From the NCBI GenBank assembly GCA_928724745.1, contig CAKMXJ010000021.1:1-64000 (forward strand): a DNA stretch of 64,000 bases, in the 5' to 3' direction. This document shows, piece after piece, positions 49,307 through 60,412 of this stretch (the first letter of the stretch is position 1; each line of letters begins with the position of its first letter). The position numbers and the translations under genes are program-made. The notes under the pieces were generated by a model, which was not told the DNA's origin, made no database searches, and saw only the letters and a program-made list of their open reading frames with translations. Origin of the DNA: Anthracocystis setariae. Its lineage: Eukaryota; Basidiomycota; Ustilaginomycetes; Ustilaginales; Ustilaginaceae.

Positions 49307-52300
49307 ATGGATCTTCCTTCCGGATACGGCGCATGGTCCCTGCAGCAACCGAACAGCAGCACGGGCCAACAGTGGCAATTGGGGCCTGATGGGGTGCCCC
49401 AGCCCATCTCGTCGGCATCGATGCATTCGATGAGCATTGCATCCTCGTCTTCATCTATGTCCAGCTATGCTGGCGCCGATTACACCTACATGGCCCCGTC
49501 ACTGCAGCAGCAGCAGCAACACCAACAGCATCTCTATACAGCCATGTCAAACCCATATTCGGCGCCCTCACCGATGCCTCACGCTGGTGGGTACGCTTCG
49601 AATACCATGGCAATCAACCCATCCACCTTTCAAGAACTGCAAGTCATGTACCCGAACGCAACGCCCGAAGCGCTCATGATGGCTGTCATGCCACCTTCTA
49701 CGCAATTGCATCCACCCTCCGGACATACACCCCAGCAGCAGCAGCAGCAGCAGCAGCAGCTCGTGCACTCTCAACTCCATCATCAATCACCTTCGCAGCA
49801 CTATGCTCCTCAAAGCACATTGCAAATGCACCTGCCGCAACCGTACCAGCAACAATATCCTCAAATCGACATGCAGCATGCAAGTTCGGCTCACTCGCTC
49901 GCCGATGCATTGACTTTCTCGACAACGTCATCAGCGATATCCGGCAACACTATAGCGTCGGCAGCATCTGCCTCTGCAAACACAGCAGCTTCCTCTTCAG
50001 ATCCAGGGTTGAAGAAACAGAACAAGCTACGTCAGACCAAGCTAGCCTTCCTACCTGGAATCGCACACACTCTCAGCAAAGAAGCAGGCAGTCTTTCGCC
50101 GTCGATGGCTTCCGATGCAAACGCTGCACCCAGTAGCAGTACAGAACTCATTGTGGTCACTGACATTGGTTCTGAGCCTGGCACACCTCCGCTGCCGTCG
50201 GCACGAGCTTTGGCAGTGAAAGCTTCGTCGATTGGTGGCAACGCGGCGAGCCCCAAGGCTGTCACATCAGCACCAAGCGCGGACACGCTTCTTTGGAACA
50301 AGGCCAAATCGTTGCTCGGTCGGTTGGCGGTGGAACAAAAGCCCGACACATCAGCTCGCGAGCTCATCAAGATCCTGTCCGAATTCGACTCGGACGGCCG
50401 TTTCCGCCGACCTGTACCGACCGGGGCCGAGGTGCGCAAGACCATCGTCACCAGTCTCCAAAGCATCGCGATCCTCGAGAGGGGCCGCGGCTATACCGAA
50501 TCGGGACGGAAGAAGTACTTCAGTGCGTGGATAGCTAGCCCTGCAGCCCGTCACATTCTTTCATCTTGGTTGCGACAGGCTGTGCCTCCGAAAAAGGTGA
50601 CCGAAGGAGTTCCGGATCTGAGCCGAAGATACAAAGACACGTTGTTGCCACTGCTAAATGTGTTGGATTGCGTACCCATGCGCAAGGCGTATCTCACCGA
50701 TGAGGCTGGCCTTGGTAAAGCTATCACCGGTGCCTCGTTGCGCGCAGTGGATACTGGTGCACGCAAGCTGGCCGATGCTCTGAAGGCCAAATGGACCAAG
50801 GTGATCGAGACAGAAGATTCGAACGGCGCTTCTCAAGCTCGCCCGTCCGCGGCTGCTTCAGGCTCCACCTCAACTGCAGTCAAACGCAAACCGACAGAGG
50901 CCTCGAGCACGGCTGAGGCCAGCACCAAGAGATACAAGTCAACGGCGTCGGCGGTACCAAGCTCTGCCGGTGTCAAGACAGCTACTAAACCTGTCGCAGT
51001 CTCGACCACCCCCGCCGCCGCCAAGCCGGGATTGTCGTTCTTCGGATCGAGCACCGCCAAAAAGCCCGTAAGCGGCAACGCAAGTGGCAGCAACCGATCT
51101 AGTAGCGGTGCTGGGTCTGGCACTGCGGTTGGCAGATCGAACGCCGGTCAAGACGTGATGAACTTCCTCGGCACGTTGAGCGGAGGCGTCACGAAGGGAG
51201 CGGGCCAATTCAAGCAGGAGGAATCGTCGAGTAAAGTTCAGGAGAAGCAGAAGGTCAAGAAGCGTGTGACTTGGAAGGAGGATAGTGAGCTAGTTGCGGT
51301 CAAGCTCATTGAGCCAGCAGACTATGGGCAGGATGATGCTCAGCATGCCGCGGTAATGGAGCGGGGATTGGAGGGCCTGGAACATGACGAGGGAGATGCG
51401 CTCAGGCAGTCTTTCAGTACTATGGAAGAACATATTGATTGGTATGCGCCGCGTGAGGTTGTTGTTGACGGTCCCATTGGTGGCCCAGCTGGAAGCGAGT
51501 CTGTGGAAGGTCCGTTCCAATCGCAAAGAAATGCGTCGTCGGAAGAGGTGACGTACGACGAGGGGCTTGAGCCGCCTTGTCCGGACGAGAGTCAGCTGGA
51601 ACAGGAAGGTGTGACTTCGAAACTGAGAGAAGGCGATTGGCCGTTGGAGGACGTGCCCGAAGAGCTAAAGGGAGAAACTACGTTGGATTTCGGCGTGCCA
51701 GAGGACTGGAGTGTAGGTGAAGCGATGGACGATGCTGCGACGACGGATGTAACGGATGGGCTACAGCAAGCTGCTGAGACAAACGAAGGCGTCCAGACGA
51801 ACTCTGCAGCAGCGTCGAGCAACGCACCTGTGTCCTCAAGCATCAGCGAGCTGTTATCCAAGATTGGTCCACTTGTTGGTGGTGGAGCTGGTTTAGCTCC
51901 AAGCTCGCAAGCGTCAACGGCAGCCGCCTCGGCAGTGGCGGCTCTGCCCAAGCTAGACCAGAATGCCTTGCAGTCGCTGCTTGAGAAGGCGAAAGGTGGG
52001 GCAAGTACCACGGATGCTGTCAATACAGGCGCCTCTGGTGCAAACGGCGCGGGCAGCAACCTTTCTTCGCTCCTGTCGAGCCTGACCTCTGCTCTCAAGG
52101 CTCCATTGCCAACCAGCGGACAGGCAGCCAACGCAGGCAACGAAAGCTATTATCCAGCTTCTAGCCGAGCAGTCGAGAGCTACCCGGGCGAATACCAGCA
52201 GGAATATCTGGGAGCTGGCAGCGGTGGCGGCGACTACTACCAGTCTCAACAGCAGTCATCTCACTATGGACAAGCTTCTTCATATGCACACTCATCCGGA

Positions 52301-52471
52301 TATGGTCAGCAGGGACGAGACTGGGACAATCAGCAAAGCTACGGCGGCGGCGGCGGCGGCGGCAGCAACCAAGGAGGGCCGTGGCAGAACAAGCTCCACA
52401 CAAAGCCGTGCAAGTTCTACGCAAAAGGACACTGTTTCCGTGGATCTTCATGTCACTTCCGTCATGACTGA
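49307..52471 (+). CDS. PNUTS-like protein phosphatase 1 scaffold (TFIIS-N, RVxF, CCCH)
   Basis: The ATG at 49307 (MDLPSGYGAWSLQQ) gives 1054 aa in one exon. The N-terminus is Gln/Ser-rich and disordered, with a run of ten Gln near residue 145. A TFIIS N-terminal-like helical domain lies at about residues 326-490 (LLWNKAKSLLGRL to ALKAKWTKVIE). A PP1-docking RVxF motif, KKRVTWKED, is at residues 651-659. The C-terminus has a single CCCH zinc finger (CX7CX5CX3H, residues ~1033-1053) after a Gly-rich stretch. Animal PNUTS (PPP1R10) has the same three elements in the same order and the same VTW docking core. In animals it brings PP1 to RNA polymerase II at termination. I infer the same role here, in the nucleus. 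A generic CCCH RNA-binding protein is the alternative. Confidence 0.72.
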   Translation: MDLPSGYGAWSLQQPNSSTGQQWQLGPDGVPQPISSASMHSMSIASSSSSMSSYAGADYTYMAPSLQQQQQHQQHLYTAMSNPYSAPSPMPHAGGYASNTMAINPSTFQELQVMYPNATPEALMMAVMPPSTQLHPPSGHTPQQQQQQQQQLVHSQLHHQSPSQHYAPQSTLQMHLPQPYQQQYPQIDMQHASSAHSLADALTFSTTSSAISGNTIASAASASANTAASSSDPGLKKQNKLRQTKLAFLPGIAHTLSKEAGSLSPSMASDANAAPSSSTELIVVTDIGSEPGTPPLPSARALAVKASSIGGNAASPKAVTSAPSADTLLWNKAKSLLGRLAVEQKPDTSARELIKILSEFDSDGRFRRPVPTGAEVRKTIVTSLQSIAILERGRGYTESGRKKYFSAWIASPAARHILSSWLRQAVPPKKVTEGVPDLSRRYKDTLLPLLNVLDCVPMRKAYLTDEAGLGKAITGASLRAVDTGARKLADALKAKWTKVIETEDSNGASQARPSAAASGSTSTAVKRKPTEASSTAEASTKRYKSTASAVPSSAGVKTATKPVAVSTTPAAAKPGLSFFGSSTAKKPVSGNASGSNRSSSGAGSGTAVGRSNAGQDVMNFLGTLSGGVTKGAGQFKQEESSSKVQEKQKVKKRVTWKEDSELVAVKLIEPADYGQDDAQHAAVMERGLEGLEHDEGDALRQSFSTMEEHIDWYAPREVVVDGPIGGPAGSESVEGPFQSQRNASSEEVTYDEGLEPPCPDESQLEQEGVTSKLREGDWPLEDVPEELKGETTLDFGVPEDWSVGEAMDDAATTDVTDGLQQAAETNEGVQTNSAAASSNAPVSSSISELLSKIGPLVGGGAGLAPSSQASTAAASAVAALPKLDQNALQSLLEKAKGGASTTDAVNTGASGANGAGSNLSSLLSSLTSALKAPLPTSGQAANAGNESYYPASSRAVESYPGEYQQEYLGAGSGGGDYYQSQQQSSHYGQASSYAHSSGYGQQGRDWDNQQSYGGGGGGGSNQGGPWQNKLHTKPCKFYAKGHCFRGSSCHFRHD

Positions 52472-53183
52472 ATGGCGTTGTTCTGTGTTGAGAGGCGATC
52501 GAGCTGTCTAGGTAGTGGACATTTTGGATGGTCTCAAAGGGATGTAGCATGTATACCCGTTCTGATCTTCAATCTTTGCAAAAGTAGTGCGTGTCCAGCT
52601 TTGATGTTTCTAACATTATGTGGCTTTATTGTTCTGCGTCTCTATAGTTCTGTGCGTGATGGAAGCTGAGGTGTGATTGGTATTTGTGGGATTGCAGGGG
52701 AGGTTGGGTTGATGGTGGCGGTGCAGGTGTTCTGTTGGGTAACGAAGGGCAAGTGGAGGGCCCAAATCAAATCACTTTTCGGTGCGGTGTGTAAAATCTT
52801 GAGTTAGTGAGCGTTCGGTAAGCGCCGCTTCGGCCTGTTTTGGCGGCAATGCCGGGGCTCTGGCCAAAAATTGGGGGGAAACGTTCCGCTCAGTGTGAGT
52901 CCAAAGTGAGACATCATCGGAAGCTCCACACAGGGTCCAAATCAGCAAAGTATCTCGACCACCACACTCTTCGTCAGCTCGACGCTCACATCGACATAGC
53001 GCCCTCATTGCCACCAGTGACCTCATTCTCCGAACTCGCGGCGGTCTAAGAAAGTTCTTTTGGACAGAACACAATTGTCTTCAACGCAGTGATTCGTCGG
53101 CTGCAACCCGAAACAACCACGACTAGTGAACCAATCCAATTCGATCGCAGCAACTCCTCGGCCACAGGCAAAAGTACCGAGCG
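52472..53183. other. Intergenic region, no gene seen
   Basis: This holds the 3' region of the PNUTS-like gene and the promoter of the DinB-like gene. I see no repeat or motif of note. Confidence 0.4.
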
Positions 53184-54002
53184 ATGGTCATCAATATGAA
53201 GGCATCAGCATCGACCTGGAAAGAGGCGGAAGACAACTTGTTATCGTGTACGGCGCAGATCTTGAACCAAGCGGTCGACGTTTTGCGAAGCAAGGCGATG
53301 CGTAATCGCGCATATACATACGAGAGCAAGATCATGGCAGGCTCTACACCAGGCAAGCACTTTCGACACGTTCTGGATCATGTTCGCATCCTTCTCGATG
53401 CCATCGAGGACTGGCAAGCACAGGCCAAGCTGCCACCATCGAACGCATCAAATCCGGGCCTATCGACTACAGCTTCGACGGCGGCCAAAGGGGATGACTT
53501 GGCCGTGCTTCGGGTAGACTACGACTCGCGGCTCGCATCCCAAATTGCAGATATCGATTCTTCAGTCACTGCGTCGTTGCGAGAGTTTGAATCGACCATC
53601 CGTCGCCTGTACCGGCTTTTTGATGGCTCAGATGGACAACTGTACATGCAACCGCTGCGATTGTGTGCGACGACACCGTTTGTTGTGGAGATGGACAGCA
53701 CAGTGGGTCGAGAGCTGTGGTTCTGTGGACTGCATGCGATCCACCACTATGCTTTGGCGAGGGTGATTCTGGTCAAGGAGCTCGATTTGAAACTGGTAGG
53801 AGATGAGTTCGGTGTTGCGCCAAGCACGCTGGTGCATCGAGAATGGAGGAAAGAGTCGAATCGAGCCGACGTGGCTCGCGAGACCCTCATGCAAGGCAAG
53901 AGGGCCGAGCTACCATCCACGACATGGAGGGCATCGTCAAAGGGAGAGGCATCATCGTCGCACGCGGCTGGACAAAACCAGCGACTCAAGTCCAAACTCT
54001 GA
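53184..54002 (+). CDS. DinB-like metal-binding protein with C-terminal SKL
   Basis: The ATG at 53184 gives 272 aa. It fits the DinB/YfiT four-helix bundle superfamily: GKHFRHVLDHVRILL (H59, H62, H66) and LRVDYDSR in the first half, then STVGRELWFCGLHAIHHYAL (H185, H188, H189) in the second. These histidines are the expected metal ligands. Fungal and bacterial relatives are mostly uncharacterised; some are thiol-dependent metalloenzymes. A Ser/Thr/Ala linker (~residues 83-105) separates the helices. The last residues are SKL, a canonical peroxisomal import signal, so a peroxisomal location is likely. The reaction is unknown. Confidence 0.68.
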   Translation: MVINMKASASTWKEAEDNLLSCTAQILNQAVDVLRSKAMRNRAYTYESKIMAGSTPGKHFRHVLDHVRILLDAIEDWQAQAKLPPSNASNPGLSTTASTAAKGDDLAVLRVDYDSRLASQIADIDSSVTASLREFESTIRRLYRLFDGSDGQLYMQPLRLCATTPFVVEMDSTVGRELWFCGLHAIHHYALARVILVKELDLKLVGDEFGVAPSTLVHREWRKESNRADVARETLMQGKRAELPSTTWRASSKGEASSSHAAGQNQRLKSKL

Positions 54003-54897
54003 AGCTCTCTTTTTCTTATCGTTCAGCACCCACATTGTACAGTATACATACACACAACATACGTCATTGCATTTCTGTAGCAGCTCTTCGCACCCCGCTG
54101 TTGCCCAAATGAAGCCTGTCGAAAGTGGCAACCGAGCGGTTGGATGCAGTGTGGGGGAAATGGGGGAAGGCATGCAGTTGGGGTGCAATGTTCCGACTCG
54201 GACGGCGGGGATGAAGGATTTTTATAGAAAAAAGAAATTGAAATTGCAAGAAAGAAAAGTTGGGACGAAATTGAGGATGCAAATTTAATTATGTATTTGG
54301 AAGCTATGGTTGAGGGGAGATCGGATCGGGGTAGGTGAGTGTTGGCCGATTGAGCCGACAAGCGAGGATGCGGTGGGTGGGTCTAGACTGGGAGAACGTT
54401 GTGCATCTGCATACAGTGTAATAGGGTGAGCCGTCGGGGGAAAAAGGCAGTAGTGAGTTGCGATCGAGCTTCGCACCGAAGGCTCAGCTCTGCTTTGAGG
54501 GGGCTTCTGATCCCACATCGACACACACACACACACGCACGCAGTAGGGTCAGGAGAAGAAAGAAAGAAAGAAAGAAAGAAAGAAGGAAGGAAGGAACCG
54601 AAGTGTGAGTAGGGTAAGGAGTTGACCGAAATCGACTGGAATTGTACGTAGTGGCGATGGGATGGGATGGCTTGGCTTGGCTTGACTTGGCTTGCAGCAC
54701 ACTTTCAGATTCGAACTACTGTAGTGTGAGTGTGATTGTGAGTGAGAGTTGCAGGGATGAAATGATGGGGGGTCGTGCTGTGCATGGTGTGCAAGTGCAG
54801 TTAGCGAAAGTGCGACAACAAGCTGCAAGACAAGGCGACATAGAACACCGATGGCTGCACGCAAGGCCCGGGCCCGCACATATTGAAACTGTGAGAG

Positions 54898-54934
<37 letters not shown>

Positions 54935-57298
54935 GTGTGTGTGTGTATTGGTCGTTGTCGTTGCTGACCTTTCAGCCAAAAATTCGACAACTTTTATTTA
55001 TTTATTTTTATTTTCTCTTTGAAAGGCTTCGAGGCGAGACTCGTGTCAACACTGTGGGACTGTAACGATGCGCCAGCATGAAAATACAGTGTATTGAATT
55101 GAGAGGGTTATACAGTAGTAGTAATCAATTGTTGTTTCTTGGCGCATGCATGCTTTAGACCTGAAGCCAAATTTCCTGTACTGTGTCAGAAGAGGGAAGA
55201 ATGGGATGGCAGGTGTTGGTCTCAATTTTTAAAATTTCACGCACCGCGCGCAGTGTGTTGGCTTCCCGTTGCTTTTGCTTGTCATCGCCGAACAACAGCA
55301 ACATCAACACCAACAGCCACGAGGCATGCCAGCAGTGTGCGCGTGCGCGCGCGCCCGCACAGCAGCGATCTTCATGCAGACTGCACGCGAAATTGCTTGG
55401 CATTCGTGCTACTTTTAAAACAATACAGTACACCGCCCTTTAGCCTCTCCTTTTCACCGTTGATGCTCCTGCGCTGTATCTCTCGTGCTTGATGATGGTA
55501 TTCTTCCTGTTCTTCTTTTCTCGCTGGCGAGCACAGCCTCATGTGTGACGGGCTCACCCGCAGTTTCGTGGATTGGACTGGACTGGAAGGTATCCAACGA
55601 CCGGGTCTGGTGTTTGATGTGACGACAGGAGGAGTGTTCCATCGGTCGTTCGTTCCTTCCCGCGCATGAGCAAAAGTCGCCGCAAAAGGCATTTCGCACC
55701 ACAAAATACACACACGCACACACACACACAGAGAGAGAGAGAGAGGCAGGCAGATGTATTCGGGACCACTGCACTGCACTGTTCTGTGCTGTGGCCATGG
55801 ATGCAAAGCCTAGCCAATGCAGAATGCAGCTCGGGTTGCAAATCGTGGCCTACTGTACTGTACTCGATCAACACTACTTTATCACCGCTAGGTCGGGGGG
55901 ATCGGGATGAGTAACAAAGAAGAACAAAGCGCCCTGCGTCGTTCCGACCAAAAAAATTAAAAAAACACAGGAAACAGAAGAAGAAAAGTCATGATTGGGC
56001 AATACGCATTACAGTCGAAGTGATGCGGTGACTGCAATGCAAATGCAAACTGGACGGATGCCTTCTCTTTTCTCCGCTGGCGGATAGGCATGTCCGACGG
56101 TTGGTGTCCGCCGCCACCTATTCGAAAACAACCGAGGAGTCAATACAGTGGCACTGGCTTCTGCTCAGCCAAACATGCCGTAAACCTTTTGCGGAGGCTT
56201 GCTTGCCTCGGATGGTCCGATGTCGGCGGCCCCTGTTTTCTTCTTTTTGTTCTTCATCTTCTGACATGCTTTGCTTTGCATTGGTTTGTGATGCTCCGCT
56301 TTTTCTTTCATTTCGCTTCCGAAGACTATGAGCGAACTAGGCGACAGGCGAAAGGCTGCAGCTGCCTGTTGCTTGCTGCAGGTGGGAAGCGAGTCGTTTA
56401 TTGTATTGCTTGACAGCAGTTTGAATGCGTGCATGCATGTACAGTGTATGCATTTGGGGGCACAAGTGGGTTGTGGACAAGGCTAAGCTGGTCTGGGCGC
56501 TCATGCTCTTCAGTACGAACCAACCACGGATCGGTTTGACAATCAACCCCGACCAAGCTGACAGTTTCGTATACGGTCCAGTCCAGTCCAATTCTGCTAC
56601 ACAAGTCCCGCTAAATGAGGCAATGTTCCGTACAGTATCGTACAGCATTCAAGGAGTCAGTCATCTTTGGAAAGCGTTGACCAACTTTGGCTCTTCTTGT
56701 TCAGGCTGCAGCTCTGTTTGTCCAAACATACCCACTCAAACCTACTCATACAGTACTGTACACACACTCACAAGCGCGCCTGCATCTCTCCAAACCCAAA
56801 ACCTACCCACGCCACTGTCCCGTACACTACTACACTACTACTGTATGCTGCACTATAGGACACTATACAACAGCGCCTCCTCCCGCCCCTATTCCTGTCT
56901 TGTCTTGCCTCATCCTTTCCTCTGCGTGTCTGTGCAAACGCAGGTGAGTTTCCGATTCGCTACAACAACACTTGTCACACACACACACACTCACACTCAC
57001 ACACTCACACATATACACTCGTGCACCTGTCTCACCTTTTCACCTTGACCCTCTCCTTCTTCAACTGTAACTGAAACCTCTCGCTTCCTTCTTCCTTCCC
57101 TACCTTCTCCACCTTGCTCCTCATCGACATCCCATCCCTTGTCTCTTCACCTTCATCTTCGCTGTCCTTTGTCGTTTCTCTTCATCTTCGACTCATAGTC
57201 GCTTTTCTTGCTTCGCTTCCATCACCAGGAATCGGATCTCTGCCTTTAACCCATCGCTCCTCATCATCCATCCTCACCATACCACGATCAAGATCACC
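54003..57298. other. Long gene-free region rich in microsatellites
   Basis: About 3.3 kb without a supported gene. It contains (AC)n near 54523-54540, GAAA/GAAG units at about 54556-54597, (GA)n followed by (GT)n at 54906-54947, GC/GCGT units near 55336-55352, (CA)n followed by (GA)n at 55708-55746, and ACTC/AC units at 56978-57010. From ~57020 to 57298 it is pyrimidine-rich, as in highly expressed fungal promoters and leaders, and leads into the secreted glycoprotein gene. Confidence 0.5.
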
Positions 57299-58555
57299 AT
57301 GAAGGCTACCGCTGCTGTTGCTCTTCTTGCCTCTTTCGCCGCTGGCGTCTCGGCGCAGGCCGTGCCTCCTTTCACCTACGGCACTCCTTCCGCCGACTAC
57401 CCAGGTGTCAAGGGAACCAACAGGAACGGTCCCACCAACCCTGATACTCCTCAGCTCGGAACCCCCATCAACCAGACCTCCGATTCGCGTCTCGCTTCGG
57501 TCAACTCCATCGACGATTGGTGCACCTTCGGTCCTCAGGTTCCCGGTACCATCATCGGCAACGTCGAGGGTGAGACTGTCGCCTACTGCACCAAGCCCCG
57601 TAACAATGCCCGTGTGATTGTAAGTTTCCGTTATGGCCAATCGGCCTTTGCTTCGATTGGCCCATACATGCTATCTCCCGATCTCACACCAACGATCTTT
57701 TGCTGACAACGATGGATTTCGCTTTGCTTTGATGCCATTTAGCCCGACGGTACCGTTACTGGTGCTCACTTTGTCAAGACCCCCTTGTACGTCCAGTTGA
57801 TGGCGATTGGCGACTTCACCAAGATCGGTCTTTCTCCCGGTGATGAGGGAGGAGAGCTCGACCCTCACGGTGCCACCAACATGGGTAACCCTGTCGGTGG
57901 TAACGTCACCTCGAACGTCTCGGGCCAGGATGTCTTCTACGAGGAGTGGATGAACTACGTCTCGTACAACCAGGTCTGCTTCCGTATTTGCATCGCCGGT
58001 TCCGCTCAAGCTCCCACCGCTCTCGAGTGCCAGCACGAGCTCGACGTCATGGGCTGCAACTTTGTCATGCCCGGTAACTACAACGACGGTGTGTTCGAGA
58101 CGTGTGATGGTGACGCCGCCTACCCTCCCGGTCTGTTCCCTCAGGGCAACGGCCAGACTTCGACCTTCCACCAGTTCTTCACCGGTGTCTACGTCGTCAA
58201 TGGCGTCACCATGACTTACACCAACGGTGCTGCTGACCAGGTTACGCCTACCGCTGCCTACTCGCTCCCATCGACCTCGAACTGTGTCACCACCAACACC
58301 ATCGCCAACGCCATCAAGTCGATCGTTCCCACCTCATCGGCTGCACCCACCACCTCGGCCGCCAGCAAGGCCACCGGCTCTGCTTCTGGCTCCAAGGCGT
58401 CGGGCTCTTCGTCTGCCGGTGGCTCTTCTTCAGGTAGCAGCAGCAGCAGCAGCAGCAGCACTGGCGGCAACTCTGGCGCTTCGACGTTGGCCACCTCTGC
58501 CTTTGGCATTGTCGCCGCGTTCGCCGCTGTGATGGCCGGTGCCTACATGCTCTAA
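57299..58555 (+). CDS. Secreted GPI-anchored macrofage-activating glycoprotein homologue
   Basis: Two exons (57299-57619 and 57743-58555) flank a 123-base intron (GTAAGT...TTTAG); they encode 377 aa. The N-terminus is a signal peptide (MKATAAVALLASFAAGVSA). The body matches the basidiomycete macrofage-activating glycoprotein family: SIDDWCTFGPQVPGTIIGNVEGETVAYCTK, then across the intron ARVI-PDGTVTGAHFVKTPLYVQLMAIGDFTKI, GGELDPHGATNMGNPVGG, the Cys-rich NQVCFRICIAG and HELDVMGCNFVMPGNY. A Ser/Gly-rich stalk (~residues 300-355) and a hydrophobic tail predict a GPI anchor at the cell surface. Codon use is strongly C-ending and the leader pyrimidine-rich, so expression is probably high. The molecular function is unknown; the family name comes from immune-stimulating surface glycoproteins. 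Confidence 0.85.
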
Positions 58556-58979
58556 GCGCTTCTACAGTCTGGGGTGCTTAACGAGTGACGGCTTGCGCAG
58601 TGGTGTTGGTTCTATCGCATTGCTTCATTGTTGTTGTTGTTTTCTTTTGTTCTTCTTGTCGTCGGCTTTGAGGGGGGCTCGCTTGTCTCGGAGTCTTGAT
58701 GTTTGGCATTGTCGATTCATTCATTTGGTGAATACACCTACACATTCCTTGATTCATTCATTCATCTAGTCATTCATTCGTTCGTTGCTGTTGGTTGATT
58801 TTTCAGTTTGGCTTGTTGCGATGCTTGGCTGCGTGTGCGGCTTGTGTATCGGTTTATGGACAATCACATTGGTTTTGCTCTCTCTCTCTCTCTTTCTCTC
58901 TCTCTTTTTTTGTTTGTTGTTGTGGTTTGTGTATGTTGCGGGGTATCTTTAGGTTGACTACAGTGCTGAGGGATCAAGG
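58556..58979. other. Convergent 3' intergenic region
   Basis: T-rich sequence with ATTC units near 58720-58785 and a CT run at about 58878-58908. It probably holds the transcript ends of both neighbours. Confidence 0.4.
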
Positions 58980-59704
58980 TTAGGGGAGGGCGTTTTTGGG
59001 AGCGGGGGGCATGTTGAGTTCGGATTCTTTCTTTTTGAGCATTTTAGTTTGCCATTGGCGCACTCGGGCGGCGTAGAATTCTCGGTGGAGCGAGTAGGTG
59101 GCGTGGAGCGGGTGGGTTTTGTCCAAATTTACAGCGGCGGTCGTTGCGGGGGTGGTGGTGGTGGTGGTGGTGGTTGGGGTGGTTGGTTGGGTGGGGATCG
59201 AGTTGATTGCAGTTGATGCTAGACCCGAGACGGTGGAGGTGACGGTGGAAAAGACGCTGCCTGCGACTGACATGGCTGAGAGTGGTTTGGAGTCCTTTTC
59301 CTTGTCCTTGTCTTTGTCCTTTTCCTTGTCTTTGGCTTTGAGTTTGTCTTGGTATTCTTTCTTGATCTTTTCGATCTCGTCTTGGCTTACTTTGTCGGGT
59401 AGTCGCTCGCCACTTGCGGATGCGGAGGATGTTGGGTCGGAGAGCTTGGTGGCAAAGTGTCGATCGGCGAGATGTGCATGGCAGACGTAGACAAAGTCGA
59501 GCGTAGGGATGGACTGCGATACGAGGACATGCGGCGTTGCCTTGTAGCACACAAAACACGGCTTGGGCGTCGCTGCCTTGCGATGGATATACGAATTGGT
59601 GGGCTACAAATTCCATGTGTATTCCACAACAAAAGTCAGTCGGTCGGTTGGATGTTTCCTAACTGTGACTTGCCATTGAGACTTACCTTTGCGGCCGTCG
59701 CCAT
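58980..59704 (-). CDS. VPS4-associated protein 1 (Vfa1)
   Basis: Two exons: a six-codon first exon (59704-59687, MATAAK) and a second exon (59603-58980), with an 83-base intron (GTAAGT...TGTAG). The product is 213 aa. The intron is needed to reach the N-terminal signature, which reads [23 protein letters not shown] and continues to [16 protein letters not shown]; its CX2C and CX2H pairs form the probable zinc site typical of Vfa1. Vfa1 binds the AAA ATPase Vps4 at endosomes and stimulates its disassembly of ESCRT-III. The middle is a highly charged Lys/Asp/Glu stretch ([14 protein letters not shown]), then a Thr/Pro linker, and the C-terminal helix ([18 protein letters not shown]) is the expected Vps4-binding part. 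Confidence 0.85.
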
Positions 59705-60412
59705 TGTGATCTAGAGCAGTCTAGCAAGGTTGGCCGATTGATGCGAGTTTGTACAATCCATATGTCTGCTGAACAGACGAGTCGCAGGACCAAAGCTTGA
59801 ATGCGGATGCACTGAGTGTACTGTAGTTGTCGCCGTCGTCGCTGCTTGTCGAGATAGTGTTGGTGTTTGTGTCACCGTCAAGATGCATATCGTGTCCAAA
59901 AGTTGGGTCGTGCGGGGAATGGTCGAATGGTACATCGGTCTCCCGATTGCATTACACCAAACCGATTGCGAGATGACCGCAAATGCGTCTAAACTTCTGG
60001 CAAAAAAAGAAAAAAAAAAAAGAAAAGTGGCCAAAACGAGGGAAATATACCGTAAGAAAAAGGTCAAAACTGAGCGGCAAATCCGGTAAAATGACACACA
60101 AACAATTCGGTGCAAACTCAAAAGGATCCCTGCATATTGATTCATCTTACCGCTTCCAACTCGCTTTGGCTCCTTCCTTCTCTCCATCACCACCCGTCAA
60201 CACTTCATCTTCAACATCATCGACATCATCAAGCAAAATAACAAGCAATAGAAATCGTTGAACTCTCTCTCTCTCTCTCTCTTGGCTGGTGCCTCACCCT
60301 ACAAAGCGCTGCTCGAAGTCAGTGCCACACACACGCAGTGACGTGCGACTCAGCCTTTACCCACCAAACACACGCATCCCAACTTCGCTCCTCGTAACAC
60401 TAACAAGCAACC
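59705..60412. promoter_or_regulatory. Divergent promoter region of VFA1 and RAT1
   Basis: These ~700 bases separate two divergent start codons. There is an A-rich stretch near 60000-60030 and a CT run at about 60263-60282 within the RAT1 leader. No further gene is seen. Confidence 0.45.
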
